Shown here one piece after another: positions 16,032 through 24,554 of a stretch of 45,020 nucleotides of DNA (its first letter is position 1; every line of letters starts with the position of its first letter). The stretch is taken from NCBI RefSeq assembly GCF_001542405.1, contig NZ_LNCD01000014.1, forward strand, positions 1 through 45,020. Direction: 5' to 3'. The translations under genes and the position numbers were made by a program. The notes below the pieces were generated by a model. That model had not been told where the DNA came from. It made no database searches and saw only the letters and a program-made list of their open reading frames with translations. The stretch comes from Rhizobium altiplani. GTDB taxonomy: Bacteria > Pseudomonadota > Alphaproteobacteria > Rhizobiales > Rhizobiaceae.

Positions 16032-17717
16032 GTGTCGCAGACGTTCAAATATCCTTGCGTGACGGTCGAACAATCGACCGGCGGAAAATCCATTCTCCTA
16101 TTTTCGGCATCTGCTACGGACATAGAGAGCTGGGTCGGCATTCCGCAACGCCTGAGCCTATCGGGCGCGGAGACTTCGGGTTTTCAACGCACCGTTTCGC
16201 CGGCGCGCGAAGCGGCACTTCGCAAGTTCTTCGCCGATCCGCACAACGTGATTCAGAACCCTTTGCTGTGTGCTATTCGACAGTCGGCCGGGCTCAAGGT
16301 CACTTTCATTCCAACGGAAGTGAACGGACGCTCTGGTTCCGTCGAAATCGAACTCGACAACTTCGGGTCGATGACGTTGCAGGAATTGCTTCATGCGGCT
16401 CGCACCTATCTGGAAAGCCGGGCTCCGGCTCTCGCGGGACGCCAACTGCCGACCGAGCTCATCGTGGAGCTTGAAGGCGGGATGAACGCCAGCGACAATA
16501 CAGCAGAGGACACCATCGAGGCGCAGGAGTCCGAGGTGGACGAGACCGGTTCGATAGAGGCGGCCGAGGACGCATTGTTCGACGAATCTCAGATTACCAG
16601 CTTCTGGGACCACTTGCGCGCTCGTGAAGAGATCACCGGGAAGCAGGGGAAGGACCAGTCGGAAGAGCTGGCCGGCTTCTCGCGCGAGATGCTGATCTCC
16701 TACCTGCGTCCCATCATTCTCGTTGATGGGCAGCACCGCCTGCGCGGCGCCATCCTTGCAGCTGAGGATCAGGCAAACGAGAGCACGCAGGGCGAAGATC
16801 TGGTTGCCGGGGGAGAGACGCCAGCCAATGCTATCGCTGTGGTCTCCAAAACACTTGCCCGGCACCTTCCGGTGTCTCTGCTGATGGACGATTCTCCCGC
16901 GGAACACGTCTTTCAATATGTTCTTGTCAATCAAAAGGCTACGCCCGTGCCAAAGGCGCTGCTGGGCACAATCATCTCCACAAGTCTCGTGGAAGAAGAG
17001 CTCACCACGATCGCTGAACGCTTAGAGGATGCGAAGATCCCGCTTGAAGGGGCTCGCATCGTCTCAATTCTTTCCCGAGCGGACAACAGCCCGTTCTCAG
17101 GGCTCGTCGCGAAGGGGTTCGGGTCGGACGATAGCACCAAGCTGCAGTGGAATGTGCTGGGATCTCTCAGTGACATTTTCCGCGATCTGCGGGGCGGACG
17201 CCTTTATCACGAGCCGACCGACCACGCATTGACCTGGCAGAAGCACCATCTCGCAGGCTCTGAGATTGTCGCAGATTGGAAGACGCAAGAATATCCCACT
17301 CCAGAAGCCTTTTGGAGGGACATGAGCGGCCCGTGGATCGCGGTGTTTAAAGCATTTTGGAGCGAAATCCGTGACAGGCTAGCGTCCAACGATCCGCAGG
17401 CCCCAAACTTCTGGGGCAATCCCAGGGATTCAAACATTTTCAACAAGCCAATGCTGCACATCCTTGCGGCCGACTTTTTCTCTTATCTGCGAGAACAGAA
17501 GACCAAACTGAAGGGAGTCGAAGATATCCCAGGGCTAGTGGATGGTTGGCTGGAATACGCGTCGAGCCAATATTTCGCGCGCGACTGGAAGCTGTCCGGC
17601 GTGAAGAAGGACTCGATCGGCATAAGGCGGCAATGGTCGAAGATGTGGGCAAACCACCGTCAGCAGGGAGGGAATCCACCGGCTGTGGAGGGATACTCCA
17701 GGATTAACAAAGGCTAA
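16032..17717 (+). CDS. DGQHR-domain protein (DndB-like)
   Basis: A 561-residue protein with the DGQHR signature at residues 232-236 (ILVDGQHRLRGAI), then FQYVLVNQKATPVPKALLGTII, the usual second landmark of this ParB-like/DndB superfamily. It is much longer than DndB (361 residues at 25780) and only distantly similar. An acidic insert (about residues 155-190) precedes the signature. The GTG start has GGAG seven bases upstream. Four bases separate it from the HNH nuclease gene. DGQHR proteins accompany DNA modification systems; DndB itself regulates or modulates phosphorothioation. I infer a similar accessory role in the second module of this island. Confidence 0.82.
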   Translation: MSQTFKYPCVTVEQSTGGKSILLFSASATDIESWVGIPQRLSLSGAETSGFQRTVSPAREAALRKFFADPHNVIQNPLLCAIRQSAGLKVTFIPTEVNGRSGSVEIELDNFGSMTLQELLHAARTYLESRAPALAGRQLPTELIVELEGGMNASDNTAEDTIEAQESEVDETGSIEAAEDALFDESQITSFWDHLRAREEITGKQGKDQSEELAGFSREMLISYLRPIILVDGQHRLRGAILAAEDQANESTQGEDLVAGGETPANAIAVVSKTLARHLPVSLLMDDSPAEHVFQYVLVNQKATPVPKALLGTIISTSLVEEELTTIAERLEDAKIPLEGARIVSILSRADNSPFSGLVAKGFGSDDSTKLQWNVLGSLSDIFRDLRGGRLYHEPTDHALTWQKHHLAGSEIVADWKTQEYPTPEAFWRDMSGPWIAVFKAFWSEIRDRLASNDPQAPNFWGNPRDSNIFNKPMLHILAADFFSYLREQKTKLKGVEDIPGLVDGWLEYASSQYFARDWKLSGVKKDSIGIRRQWSKMWANHRQQGGNPPAVEGYSRINKG

Positions 17718-17721
17718 TCCC

Positions 17722-18687
17722 TTGGCCATCGACAACGACATTTTCTTCATCACCTCTACACCGATCGGCGTGGCGAGCAGCTGGGACTACGGGGCGGTCA
17801 CTGCCATGTCTGGGCGCCCGCTGCCCGAGGCATTTCTCGGTGACCAACAACCAATACTGCAGGGCGATCAGTATAGGCTGTGGCTTCGCTGGTTCCTTGA
17901 GGGTCTAGTAAGTCCGATCGCGATCGCACGGAATGGGGCGCTGCAGCGCCTTGATGTGTTCGCGGCAGTCCTGAGGCGCATCGAAGTCATGTATCCTTCG
18001 GCGGATGCTGTTAGACGGCGCGATCTCACTGAGAGGATCACCGATCACCTCTTCGCGGACGTTCAGCGTCTTCGCCTGGATGTAAAGCGCGACTATGCTG
18101 ACAAAGCGACCAAGGTTGCGATGCTCGCTGAACGTGATCCTCCTCGCTGCTACATATGCGGCTTCGCGTTCTCGAACGCAGCGCAGGACGCGCTCATCAA
18201 TAAGCCAATGCGCGATGACATCACGAGGCCGAAGTTGGTTGACGTGTTCCGTCCGCGTCTTGTGGACCGTGATGTGAGCATCGAGATCGAGCATGTCGTT
18301 CCGGTCGCGCATGGTGGCCACGGACTGGACAATCTGCGTCTCGCATGCGGCTGGTGCAACAAATACAAGAGCTCAAAAATTTCGCTCTACGAGGCGAGTC
18401 AGGTTCCGTCACAGGTGTCGGGCTTCAAGATGGGACCCCATGAAATTCATGAATTGCCGCATCCCTTCTGGACAATTAGGGTTTTGGCGCTACGCAGGCG
18501 GTGCCAGCATCCGGAGGGCTGTGTAAAAACAGCGGACGATGCGGAGATGTTCGTCTCACTGGTCGATTGGGGCGGTTCGCCGAATCCTATCAATTTGGCG
18601 ATATTCTGTGAACATCACGATCCGATGGCCGGAAGAAGATTCTACCCCGCCTCCGCCGTGGCGAAGCTCTGGGGGGAAAGGCGTTGA
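17722..18687 (+). CDS. HNH endonuclease-domain protein
   Basis: A 321-residue protein. A zinc/HNH core spans about residues 135-220: CYICGFAF, then IEIEHVVPVAHGGHGLDN and LRLACGWCNKYKSS, i.e. a CxxC pair, the His-metal motif EHVVPVAHGG, the Asn and a second CxxC. The C-terminus has further Cys/His residues (RRCQHPEGCVKT and FCEHHDP) that may form another metal site. The start is TTG at 17722, just after the DGQHR gene, with which it probably forms an operon. HNH proteins in this setting are plausible nucleases for unmodified or foreign DNA; that role is inferred from context. Confidence 0.85.
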   Translation: MAIDNDIFFITSTPIGVASSWDYGAVTAMSGRPLPEAFLGDQQPILQGDQYRLWLRWFLEGLVSPIAIARNGALQRLDVFAAVLRRIEVMYPSADAVRRRDLTERITDHLFADVQRLRLDVKRDYADKATKVAMLAERDPPRCYICGFAFSNAAQDALINKPMRDDITRPKLVDVFRPRLVDRDVSIEIEHVVPVAHGGHGLDNLRLACGWCNKYKSSKISLYEASQVPSQVSGFKMGPHEIHELPHPFWTIRVLALRRRCQHPEGCVKTADDAEMFVSLVDWGGSPNPINLAIFCEHHDPMAGRRFYPASAVAKLWGERR

Positions 18688-18929
18688 CGAATCGATCAGC
18701 AATCAGCGAGGGTTCCGTTTCCCTTCGTCATATGCACTGGCACAGGATAGTTGCCCACGCGTTTTAGTCGAGAGAAACTTTTTCTTGCGGTAATACTGCG
18801 CCCAGCGGCACGGTGACTTGCGGAGTAGGCGGTTGCACTGCATGCTACCAGAGGGGGAAGGTCATGATTCGGGTGAGTTGCATTCTTGCGTGCGTCGCAC
18901 CGTATGGTCGCCCGAGAGAGGTGTGAGCT
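18688..18929. other. Intergenic region before the helicase operon
   Basis: About 240 bases with no convincing gene. It separates the DGQHR-HNH pair from the four-gene helicase/ATPase operon and probably contains a promoter; no strong box pair or palindrome was recognised. Confidence 0.35.
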
Positions 18930-20855
18930 TTGGCTCTTCGCGACATCGCATTCGAGGACGACTACAGGTCGGGTGCCCGGACGCTCGTTGACCACTTCTT
19001 CCGCCCTGCTCTCGGGGAGTCGACCAACTACTGGCGCGCCGTCGGTTACTTCTCAAGCTCGTCCCTCGAACTGTTTGGGGCTCCTCTTGGGGAGTTCCTG
19101 CGCAAGGATGGGCGTATCCGGCTAATCACTTCGGTGGAATTACGTCCCGAGGACATGGCAGTCATCCAGAGTCGGAAGAGAACTCGCGCCGAAGTCTGTG
19201 CTGACCGTCTTGAAGAAATAATCGAAAGCCAGTTTGGTGAAGGCATAGGAGCAGGCATCGACAGACTTGCACGGCTGTTAGAGCTCGAACGCCTCGAAAT
19301 AAGGATCGCGTTGCCGCGGCACGGCAGTGGCATCTACCACGAGAAGATCGGCGTCTTTTTCGATGGCGACGACTACGTCTCATTCACAGGTTCGGCGAAC
19401 GAAAGCCGTTTCGCGTTCGAGGAAAACAGCGAGTGCGTTGAAGTTTATCCATCGTGGTCGGAGCCCCGCCGTGCCGCCCGCAAGCGCGCGCACTTCGACG
19501 CGATCTGGAACAAGGTGGACGACGCGGTCGAGACCCTCGAGTTCCCGGAAGCGGCGCGCCGCCGCCTACTCCGCAAGGTGGAGGAGCAAAGGGCCAGTTC
19601 AAACAGACGTTCCGAGTTAACGCCCGATCCTGAGTGGAAGTGGCGCCACCAGCGCGAAGCTACCGAGAAGTTCATCGCCGCAGAGCGCGGGGTGCTGAAC
19701 ATGGCGACTGGCACCGGCAAGACCCGGACTGCGCTTCGCATAGCCCGTAAGCTCGTTGACTCCGGCGAGATCGACACGATCATCGTCACGACAGATGGGA
19801 CGGACCTGTTGAAGCAGTGGCGCGCCGAGCTGCTAAGGCTGCGTGCCGAGCTCCCGGGATTTCAGCTCTTTACAGACTTCGAACAGTTCCGCGAGCTTCA
19901 AGAGTTCACGCTCGCGCCAGCGAAAGCCATTCTCCTGGTCTCGCGGCGCGCCATGGGCGGACGCGATCCGTTGGCAGCTGCGATGCGGTCTCTCAGTACC
20001 AAAGAGCAGCGCCGGACGCTCCTCGTACATGACGAGGTCCACAAATTGGGCAGCCCTAGTAACCGCGACAACCTAACCGGGCTATCGGACGGCATCCGCT
20101 TTCTCCTTGGACTCAGCGCAACGCCTGAGCGCGAATACGATGTCGAGGGCAATGACTTCATCACCGCACATATTGGGCCAGAGATCTTCAGGTTCGAATT
20201 AGGAGACGCGATCAGGCGTGGGATCCTGGCGCCCTTCGACTATTACCCGCTTCCATACCGCTTGACGGTCGACGACCGCGAGCGTCTCAAGGACGTATAT
20301 CGGCGCAAGGCCGCTCGGGCACTCGCAGGCGAGCCAATGAGCGATCAGGAGCTGTGGACCGAACTCGCGCGCGTTTACAAGACATCCGAGGCGAAGCTGC
20401 CGGTATTCCGTGACTTCATCGCAGGTTGCCCTGACCTACTGCGGCGCTCAATTATTTTCGTTGAGACAACCGAATACGCCAGACCAGTGCTGGAAATTGT
20501 TCACAGGCACCGTCCCGATTTCCATACCTACTTCGGTGGTGAAGACGCTGAAACGCTGCGGCGCTTTGCGCGCGGGGACCTCGAATGTCTCATCACGTGC
20601 CACCGCGTTTCGGAGGGCATCGACATCCAATCGCTCTCGTCGGTGATTCTGTTCTCATCCTCGCGCGCGCGGCTTGAAACGATCCAGAGAATGGGACGGT
20701 GCTTGCGCAGCGATCCCGAGGATCCCGGCAAGGTGGCCAGCGTCGTTGACTTTGTGCGGCAGCCCGATCCCGACGCTGCGGGTCCAAATGCGGACGACGA
20801 CCGTGCCGCTTGGTTGGCTGAGCTTGCGAGTATTAGGATGGAGGACGATGCTTGA
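18930..20855 (+). CDS. PLD-nuclease/SF2 DEAD-like helicase fusion, probable restriction enzyme
   Basis: A 641-residue protein. Residues 1-200 form a phospholipase-D-type nuclease domain, with the HxK motif at about 137-139 (IYHEKIGVFFDGDDY) followed by SFTGSANES. Residues about 240-630 form a superfamily 2 helicase: Walker A MATGTGKTRTA (about 255-265), VHDEVHKLG as motif II, LSATPERE as motif III, and the late RVSEGIDIQSL and QRMGRCLRS motifs V and VI. A DEAD/DEAH helicase family is described as a restriction enzyme associated with DNA phosphorothioation; from memory this protein fits it, unverified. The TTG start has GAGAGG upstream. It heads a four-gene operon with overlapping ends. Confidence 0.88.
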   Translation: MALRDIAFEDDYRSGARTLVDHFFRPALGESTNYWRAVGYFSSSSLELFGAPLGEFLRKDGRIRLITSVELRPEDMAVIQSRKRTRAEVCADRLEEIIESQFGEGIGAGIDRLARLLELERLEIRIALPRHGSGIYHEKIGVFFDGDDYVSFTGSANESRFAFEENSECVEVYPSWSEPRRAARKRAHFDAIWNKVDDAVETLEFPEAARRRLLRKVEEQRASSNRRSELTPDPEWKWRHQREATEKFIAAERGVLNMATGTGKTRTALRIARKLVDSGEIDTIIVTTDGTDLLKQWRAELLRLRAELPGFQLFTDFEQFRELQEFTLAPAKAILLVSRRAMGGRDPLAAAMRSLSTKEQRRTLLVHDEVHKLGSPSNRDNLTGLSDGIRFLLGLSATPEREYDVEGNDFITAHIGPEIFRFELGDAIRRGILAPFDYYPLPYRLTVDDRERLKDVYRRKAARALAGEPMSDQELWTELARVYKTSEAKLPVFRDFIAGCPDLLRRSIIFVETTEYARPVLEIVHRHRPDFHTYFGGEDAETLRRFARGDLECLITCHRVSEGIDIQSLSSVILFSSSRARLETIQRMGRCLRSDPEDPGKVASVVDFVRQPDPDAAGPNADDDRAAWLAELASIRMEDDA

Positions 20856-21100
20856 TCCTGGACACTAAGATCATCGAGGCGATCGAGACCGCCGCAGACG
20901 AATATGGGCAGCCGCCTGCGTTGGCCCGCAGGCTGATTGCCTGGCTGGAGGCCGTCGCCGATGAGAGCGAGGACATCAACGACACCGCTGTAACCGACCG
21001 GCGCCTCGAGATCGTCTACGAGGCTGTCTCGCTGAGCAGCGACGTGAAGGACGACGAAACAGCTGGCGGCGATGACGACGACGGCGAGGAGAACGATTGA
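20852..21100 (+). CDS. Small acidic protein associated with the DNA modification operon
   Basis: An 82-residue protein, helical at the N-terminus (IIEAIETAADEYGQPPALARRLIAWLEAVA) and ending in a very acidic tail (DDDDGEEND). Its TTG start overlaps the helicase stop and its stop overlaps the ATPase ATG, so it is translated between the two as part of the complex. Small proteins in this position, next to CxC-containing SMC-like ATPases, are described as DNA-modification-system-associated; I recall this only as family context. No catalytic motif is visible; it may be an adaptor. Confidence 0.72.
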   Translation: MILDTKIIEAIETAADEYGQPPALARRLIAWLEAVADESEDINDTAVTDRRLEIVYEAVSLSSDVKDDETAGGDDDDGEEND

Positions 21101-23070
21101 TGTCCGCCACGCTCCAAATCCTTGGCTGGAAGTCGGAAGGGCTACGCTGCCCCGACCATGAAATATCATGCCTGAAGGCTTCTGGGCAGCCGCACGCGAT
21201 CACGCTGATCCAAATGCCGAACGGTACCGGCAAGACCACCACGCTGACGCTGCTGCGCAATGCTCTCTCGGGACGATGGGCGACGCAGGCGCCCACTTCG
21301 TCTGAGCTGCGCAAGCTCCAGAAGAAGGGTGGCGCACCGACCGGACTATTCGAGGTCAAGCTGATGATGAACCAGCAGCGCGTGACGATCCGCCTCGAGT
21401 TCGATTTCGAGGCAGGACGCGTGCGGTATCGCACTACACGGGGATCGGGCCAGATGGAAAAGTTCGATCCACCGCCTAACTTTAGGCGTTTCCTGAACAC
21501 TGACTTCGTCGACTTCTTCGTGTTTGACGGCGAACTCGCAGCCCATTTGCTTGATGACAAGTATACCGACGCAAACTCGGTGGTCGAGGCACTGTTTCAA
21601 CTCAGTACGTTACAAAAGGCGGGGGAAAAGGTCGCAGACTACTGGGAGCGACATGCGGAGGAGAAAGGTGATGAGCAGGCGAAGAAGAAGCGCGAGACAA
21701 AGCTCGGCCGTATTCGCACGCGTCTCATTGAGCTAAAGCGCGAGCGTCGCCGCATCAGTAAAGAACGCGACGAAGCATCCGCCAAGTTGGACGCGCAACG
21801 CGTCCTTTACAACGAAGAGATCGCCAAAGGTCAAACGTCCGAGCGGGAGATGAAGGAGGCGCAAGATAACCTCGAAAAGGCCCAGAGTGAGGTGCGTGAA
21901 CATGCGTTTACCGTCCTTGATTCAATGCGCGTTCCGCACCGCTTGTCGACCTCGTTTGCCGAAGCAATTTACGAGCTGAAGCGCAATCTCGACCGGGCGA
22001 AGCTTCCAGGCACGGCGGCACGCGAGTTTTTCCAAGACTTGTCGAATGAGGAGCGGTGCGTGTGCGGCACGCCGATTGACGACAAGTTGCGAGAGACTAT
22101 TCGAGAGCGGGCCGCGAATTACCTCGGCTCTGACGAGGTCGGCTTCCTCAACGCGATGAAGACTGACATTGAAGAAGCCGTCGGTGTGTCGCGCGACGCG
22201 CCCGCCGCCGCGCTTCACGCCGAAATAGCAGACCTAAATTCGAAGGTTTCGACCGAGCGGAACGCCAACAACGTGCTAGACGCCCTGCGCGTCGCTGCCG
22301 AGCGAGCCGATCCGCGCGTGCAGGCGGCAAAGGAGGAAATCGAGCGGTTGGAAAAGCTGGTGGGCGACTTCGAGGACCAATTGGAGCGCTTCGAGGACAA
22401 GGATAACCAGCAGGCGCTGGACAGCACATGGGGCATCGACGTCATGCAGAAGCGCCTCGAGGCTGCCGAAGAGAAGCTGGCAAAGACGAGCGAAACCCTT
22501 GAACTGCGTCGCCGCCGCGACTTGCTCAAGCGCGTCCTCAACCGCGCCCACGGACTTGCTCGAGAGGGCGTGATGACCGAGGTGTGCGCCGAAGCCAATA
22601 CCAAGATTGGCGAGTTGATGCCCGACAATGACATCCGTATCGAGCGCATCGAGCACTGCCTAGTGCTCGATGGGCAGGAGGGCGGCAGCGTCGGCGAGAC
22701 TCTGTCAGTCGCCTACGGCTTCCTAGCCACCTTGTTCGACAGATCCGACCACACCCTGCCTTTCATCGTCGACAGCCCCGCCGGCCCGATCGACCTCGCC
22801 GTGAGACCGAAGATCGGCCAACTAGTGCCGCGGCTGACGTCCCAATTCGTCGCCTTCACCATCTCATCCGAACGGACACAGTTTGTGCCGTGGCTGAAGC
22901 GTGCAAGCCACGAGCCGATCCAGTATCTCACTGTCTTCCGGCGCGGCAAGCCGGAGATCGAGCGTCAGGCGCATGCCACCGGCGACGTCGTCGAAACCAT
23001 AGACGGTCTGAAGGTGGCGGGGGAGGCGTTCTTCAACGGATTCCAGCTCGAAGAAGAGGAGGCGGCCTGA
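21100..23070 (+). CDS. SMC/Rad50-like ATPase with CxC motif (DndD-like)
   Basis: A 656-residue ATPase. Walker A is MPNGTGKTTT (Lys45). A long coiled-coil section (about residues 175-290 and 350-480) is interrupted by ERCVCGTPIDD, with the CxC pair at Cys320 and Cys322, where Rad50-like proteins carry a hook. The C-terminal ATPase half has GGSVGETLSVAYGFLATL as the signature and LPFIVDSPAGPIDLAVR as Walker B. The architecture parallels DndD (28426) but the two are clearly different proteins. I chose the ATG at 21100, which overlaps the preceding stop. It probably powers or gates DNA modification or restriction in this operon. Confidence 0.85.
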   Translation: MSATLQILGWKSEGLRCPDHEISCLKASGQPHAITLIQMPNGTGKTTTLTLLRNALSGRWATQAPTSSELRKLQKKGGAPTGLFEVKLMMNQQRVTIRLEFDFEAGRVRYRTTRGSGQMEKFDPPPNFRRFLNTDFVDFFVFDGELAAHLLDDKYTDANSVVEALFQLSTLQKAGEKVADYWERHAEEKGDEQAKKKRETKLGRIRTRLIELKRERRRISKERDEASAKLDAQRVLYNEEIAKGQTSEREMKEAQDNLEKAQSEVREHAFTVLDSMRVPHRLSTSFAEAIYELKRNLDRAKLPGTAAREFFQDLSNEERCVCGTPIDDKLRETIRERAANYLGSDEVGFLNAMKTDIEEAVGVSRDAPAAALHAEIADLNSKVSTERNANNVLDALRVAAERADPRVQAAKEEIERLEKLVGDFEDQLERFEDKDNQQALDSTWGIDVMQKRLEAAEEKLAKTSETLELRRRRDLLKRVLNRAHGLAREGVMTEVCAEANTKIGELMPDNDIRIERIEHCLVLDGQEGGSVGETLSVAYGFLATLFDRSDHTLPFIVDSPAGPIDLAVRPKIGQLVPRLTSQFVAFTISSERTQFVPWLKRASHEPIQYLTVFRRGKPEIERQAHATGDVVETIDGLKVAGEAFFNGFQLEEEEAA

Positions 23071-23540
23071 TGGTGCCCTTCAGGGTGAGGAAAGACGCGA
23101 AGTCTTGGTTCAAAGACCTATATCGAGACAAGAGCTTCAAAATCGACTTCGACACGTTTTACTTTTGCTTTATCGCTGGCGTGGCAACGGGTCGGAAGCG
23201 GGCGATGACGGGCGAGGACACGTCCGAGATGATTGATTACTTTCCCCAGCCCTACGGCGCGAGTAGCAAGATTCTCGTTGGCCTATTCCTGTCAGCTGAA
23301 ATGGAAAAACTCGGACTAGTTATGACCGAGCGCGAGCGCGTCCACCTCGAGATCGCCAAACTGGTGCGTCATGACTCCAGCAACCACCTCACCGCCGCTG
23401 GGGTCGGCGAATTCAGCCAGTATGCGCACGGCGGATTCGATATACTGCTCGAGTGGTTCGACGATCGACCTCGTTCGCTCGACACGTTCGAGCGGCAATT
23501 CAAGCGTAAACTCGACGCGCAACTATCGAATGTCGGCTAA
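23070..23540 (+). CDS. Hypothetical protein of the DNA modification operon, 156 residues
   Basis: Last gene of the helicase/ATPase operon; its ATG shares a base with the ATPase stop. The N-terminus (RVRKDAKSWFKDLYRDKSF) is basic, then FDTFYFCFIAGVATGRKR gives a hydrophobic core; the rest is helical and charged. No catalytic motif is seen. It occupies the place that DndE has after DndD in the dnd operon, and both begin with a basic helix followed by an aromatic, Cys-containing segment, but I cannot claim homology from this. A longer open frame upstream (from 22890) overlaps the ATPase and is not credible. Confidence 0.7.
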   Translation: MVPFRVRKDAKSWFKDLYRDKSFKIDFDTFYFCFIAGVATGRKRAMTGEDTSEMIDYFPQPYGASSKILVGLFLSAEMEKLGLVMTERERVHLEIAKLVRHDSSNHLTAAGVGEFSQYAHGGFDILLEWFDDRPRSLDTFERQFKRKLDAQLSNVG

Positions 23541-23729
23541 CCATGTTTTCCAGCGTCACTTGGTTCTGAGCACGGTTGGCGTCTTGAGGTTAAATTCTCA
23601 GATCGTCAAGTCGGCAGCTTATACGCTCGGGGGCACTTGCCCTTGGCGTGTTGCGAGGACATTGCACGGTTCTGTCCCAGCCCATAAGGCTCGCATCGAC
23701 CGTGCGCTGTCTGGAGTGCAGGAAAGGGA

Positions 23730-24545
23730 TCAAGCCTCTTCCAGGATAGTATCCAACGCCAATTCAGGTATCCGCAACTCCCGAAAACTCACGCCGAAAC
23801 CACGATCAAACATTATGTCGACGATTTTAGCGCCATCAAATAGGATCACGGGGACAGCGCCGGCACGACGCTGCGCATTTACGGCTTCCGACGTGAACCG
23901 TGACGTAGTGAAAAAGTAGCCCTGTTCGTGCAGCCCTGATATGGCGCCGCGAAAGCTGTCAATTGCTTCCCGTCCAACTGCTTTTTCCAAATATCTCTTG
24001 CACTGGAAGGCAACACTTACACTGGATAGCCCGACAGGCAAATGTCCGTGACCATCTATACCTCCGTCCCGAGATTTTTTCGTGACAATGACATCCTGAA
24101 AACCGTAGGCATGAAGCAGTCGCATGGCGAACAGTTCAAAAGTGGGCGGTGGAAGGTTTTTCAGCGCAGTGAGGACGCGATCACGGGTGATTGCGTCGTA
24201 TTCCTGCTGCAAAACGACCAACGTGTGTAGAGTAGGACCGGGATTGACGGCGCTATCGTCGCCGGCAAGAACGGGAACCCTTGGATCGACGAGCGTGTAC
24301 CTTCCGTCATTGGTGGAGCGGAACAACTTTGAGGGCAGGGCGCTCGGAAAGTCCAGACCTTCGCACCGTCTTCGAATTTGCGTTCGGACAATGGAGACAG
24401 GATCGTCGGTATTGAAGTGATAGAGCTTGGCTTCGACGATAGCCCCGTAAGCCTCAGCAGGCGAGAGAGGACGCCCCTTGTGGCGCATAACCTCGACAAC
24501 AGCGCCTGCAATTGTGAGACCTCTCGCGCCGCCCGATTCTTCCAT
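23730..24545 (-). CDS. Mrr-like restriction endonuclease with N-terminal winged helix
   Basis: A 271-residue protein. Residues 1-80 form a HARE-HTH-type winged helix (IAGAVVEVMRHKGRPLSPAEAYGAI). Residues about 120-260 form an Mrr catalytic domain: FELFAMRLLHAYGFQDVIVTKKSRDGGIDGHG followed by VAFQCKRY, giving the D-(Q)xK core of the PD-(D/E)XK fold. HARE-HTH domains are thought to sense modified bases, and Mrr enzymes are often modification-dependent. It starts nine bases after the dndA stop on the same strand, so the two are co-transcribed. It may cut DNA that lacks, or carries wrongly, the phosphorothioate mark; the direction of discrimination is not visible. Confidence 0.87.
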   Translation of the reverse strand: MEESGGARGLTIAGAVVEVMRHKGRPLSPAEAYGAIVEAKLYHFNTDDPVSIVRTQIRRRCEGLDFPSALPSKLFRSTNDGRYTLVDPRVPVLAGDDSAVNPGPTLHTLVVLQQEYDAITRDRVLTALKNLPPPTFELFAMRLLHAYGFQDVIVTKKSRDGGIDGHGHLPVGLSSVSVAFQCKRYLEKAVGREAIDSFRGAISGLHEQGYFFTTSRFTSEAVNAQRRAGAVPVILFDGAKIVDIMFDRGFGVSFRELRIPELALDTILEEA

Positions 24546-24554
24546 CTTTCCCTC

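Noticed and set aside
16032..17717. Calling the first DGQHR protein DndB
   Set aside because: It has the signature but is 200 residues longer and otherwise unlike the DndB at 25780, which sits in the proper operon; the name was reserved for the latter.
22890..23069. Longer N-terminus for the 156-residue protein
   Set aside because: It lies wholly inside the ATPase gene in another frame; the ATG at 23070 overlaps the ATPase stop in the same manner as the other genes of the operon.
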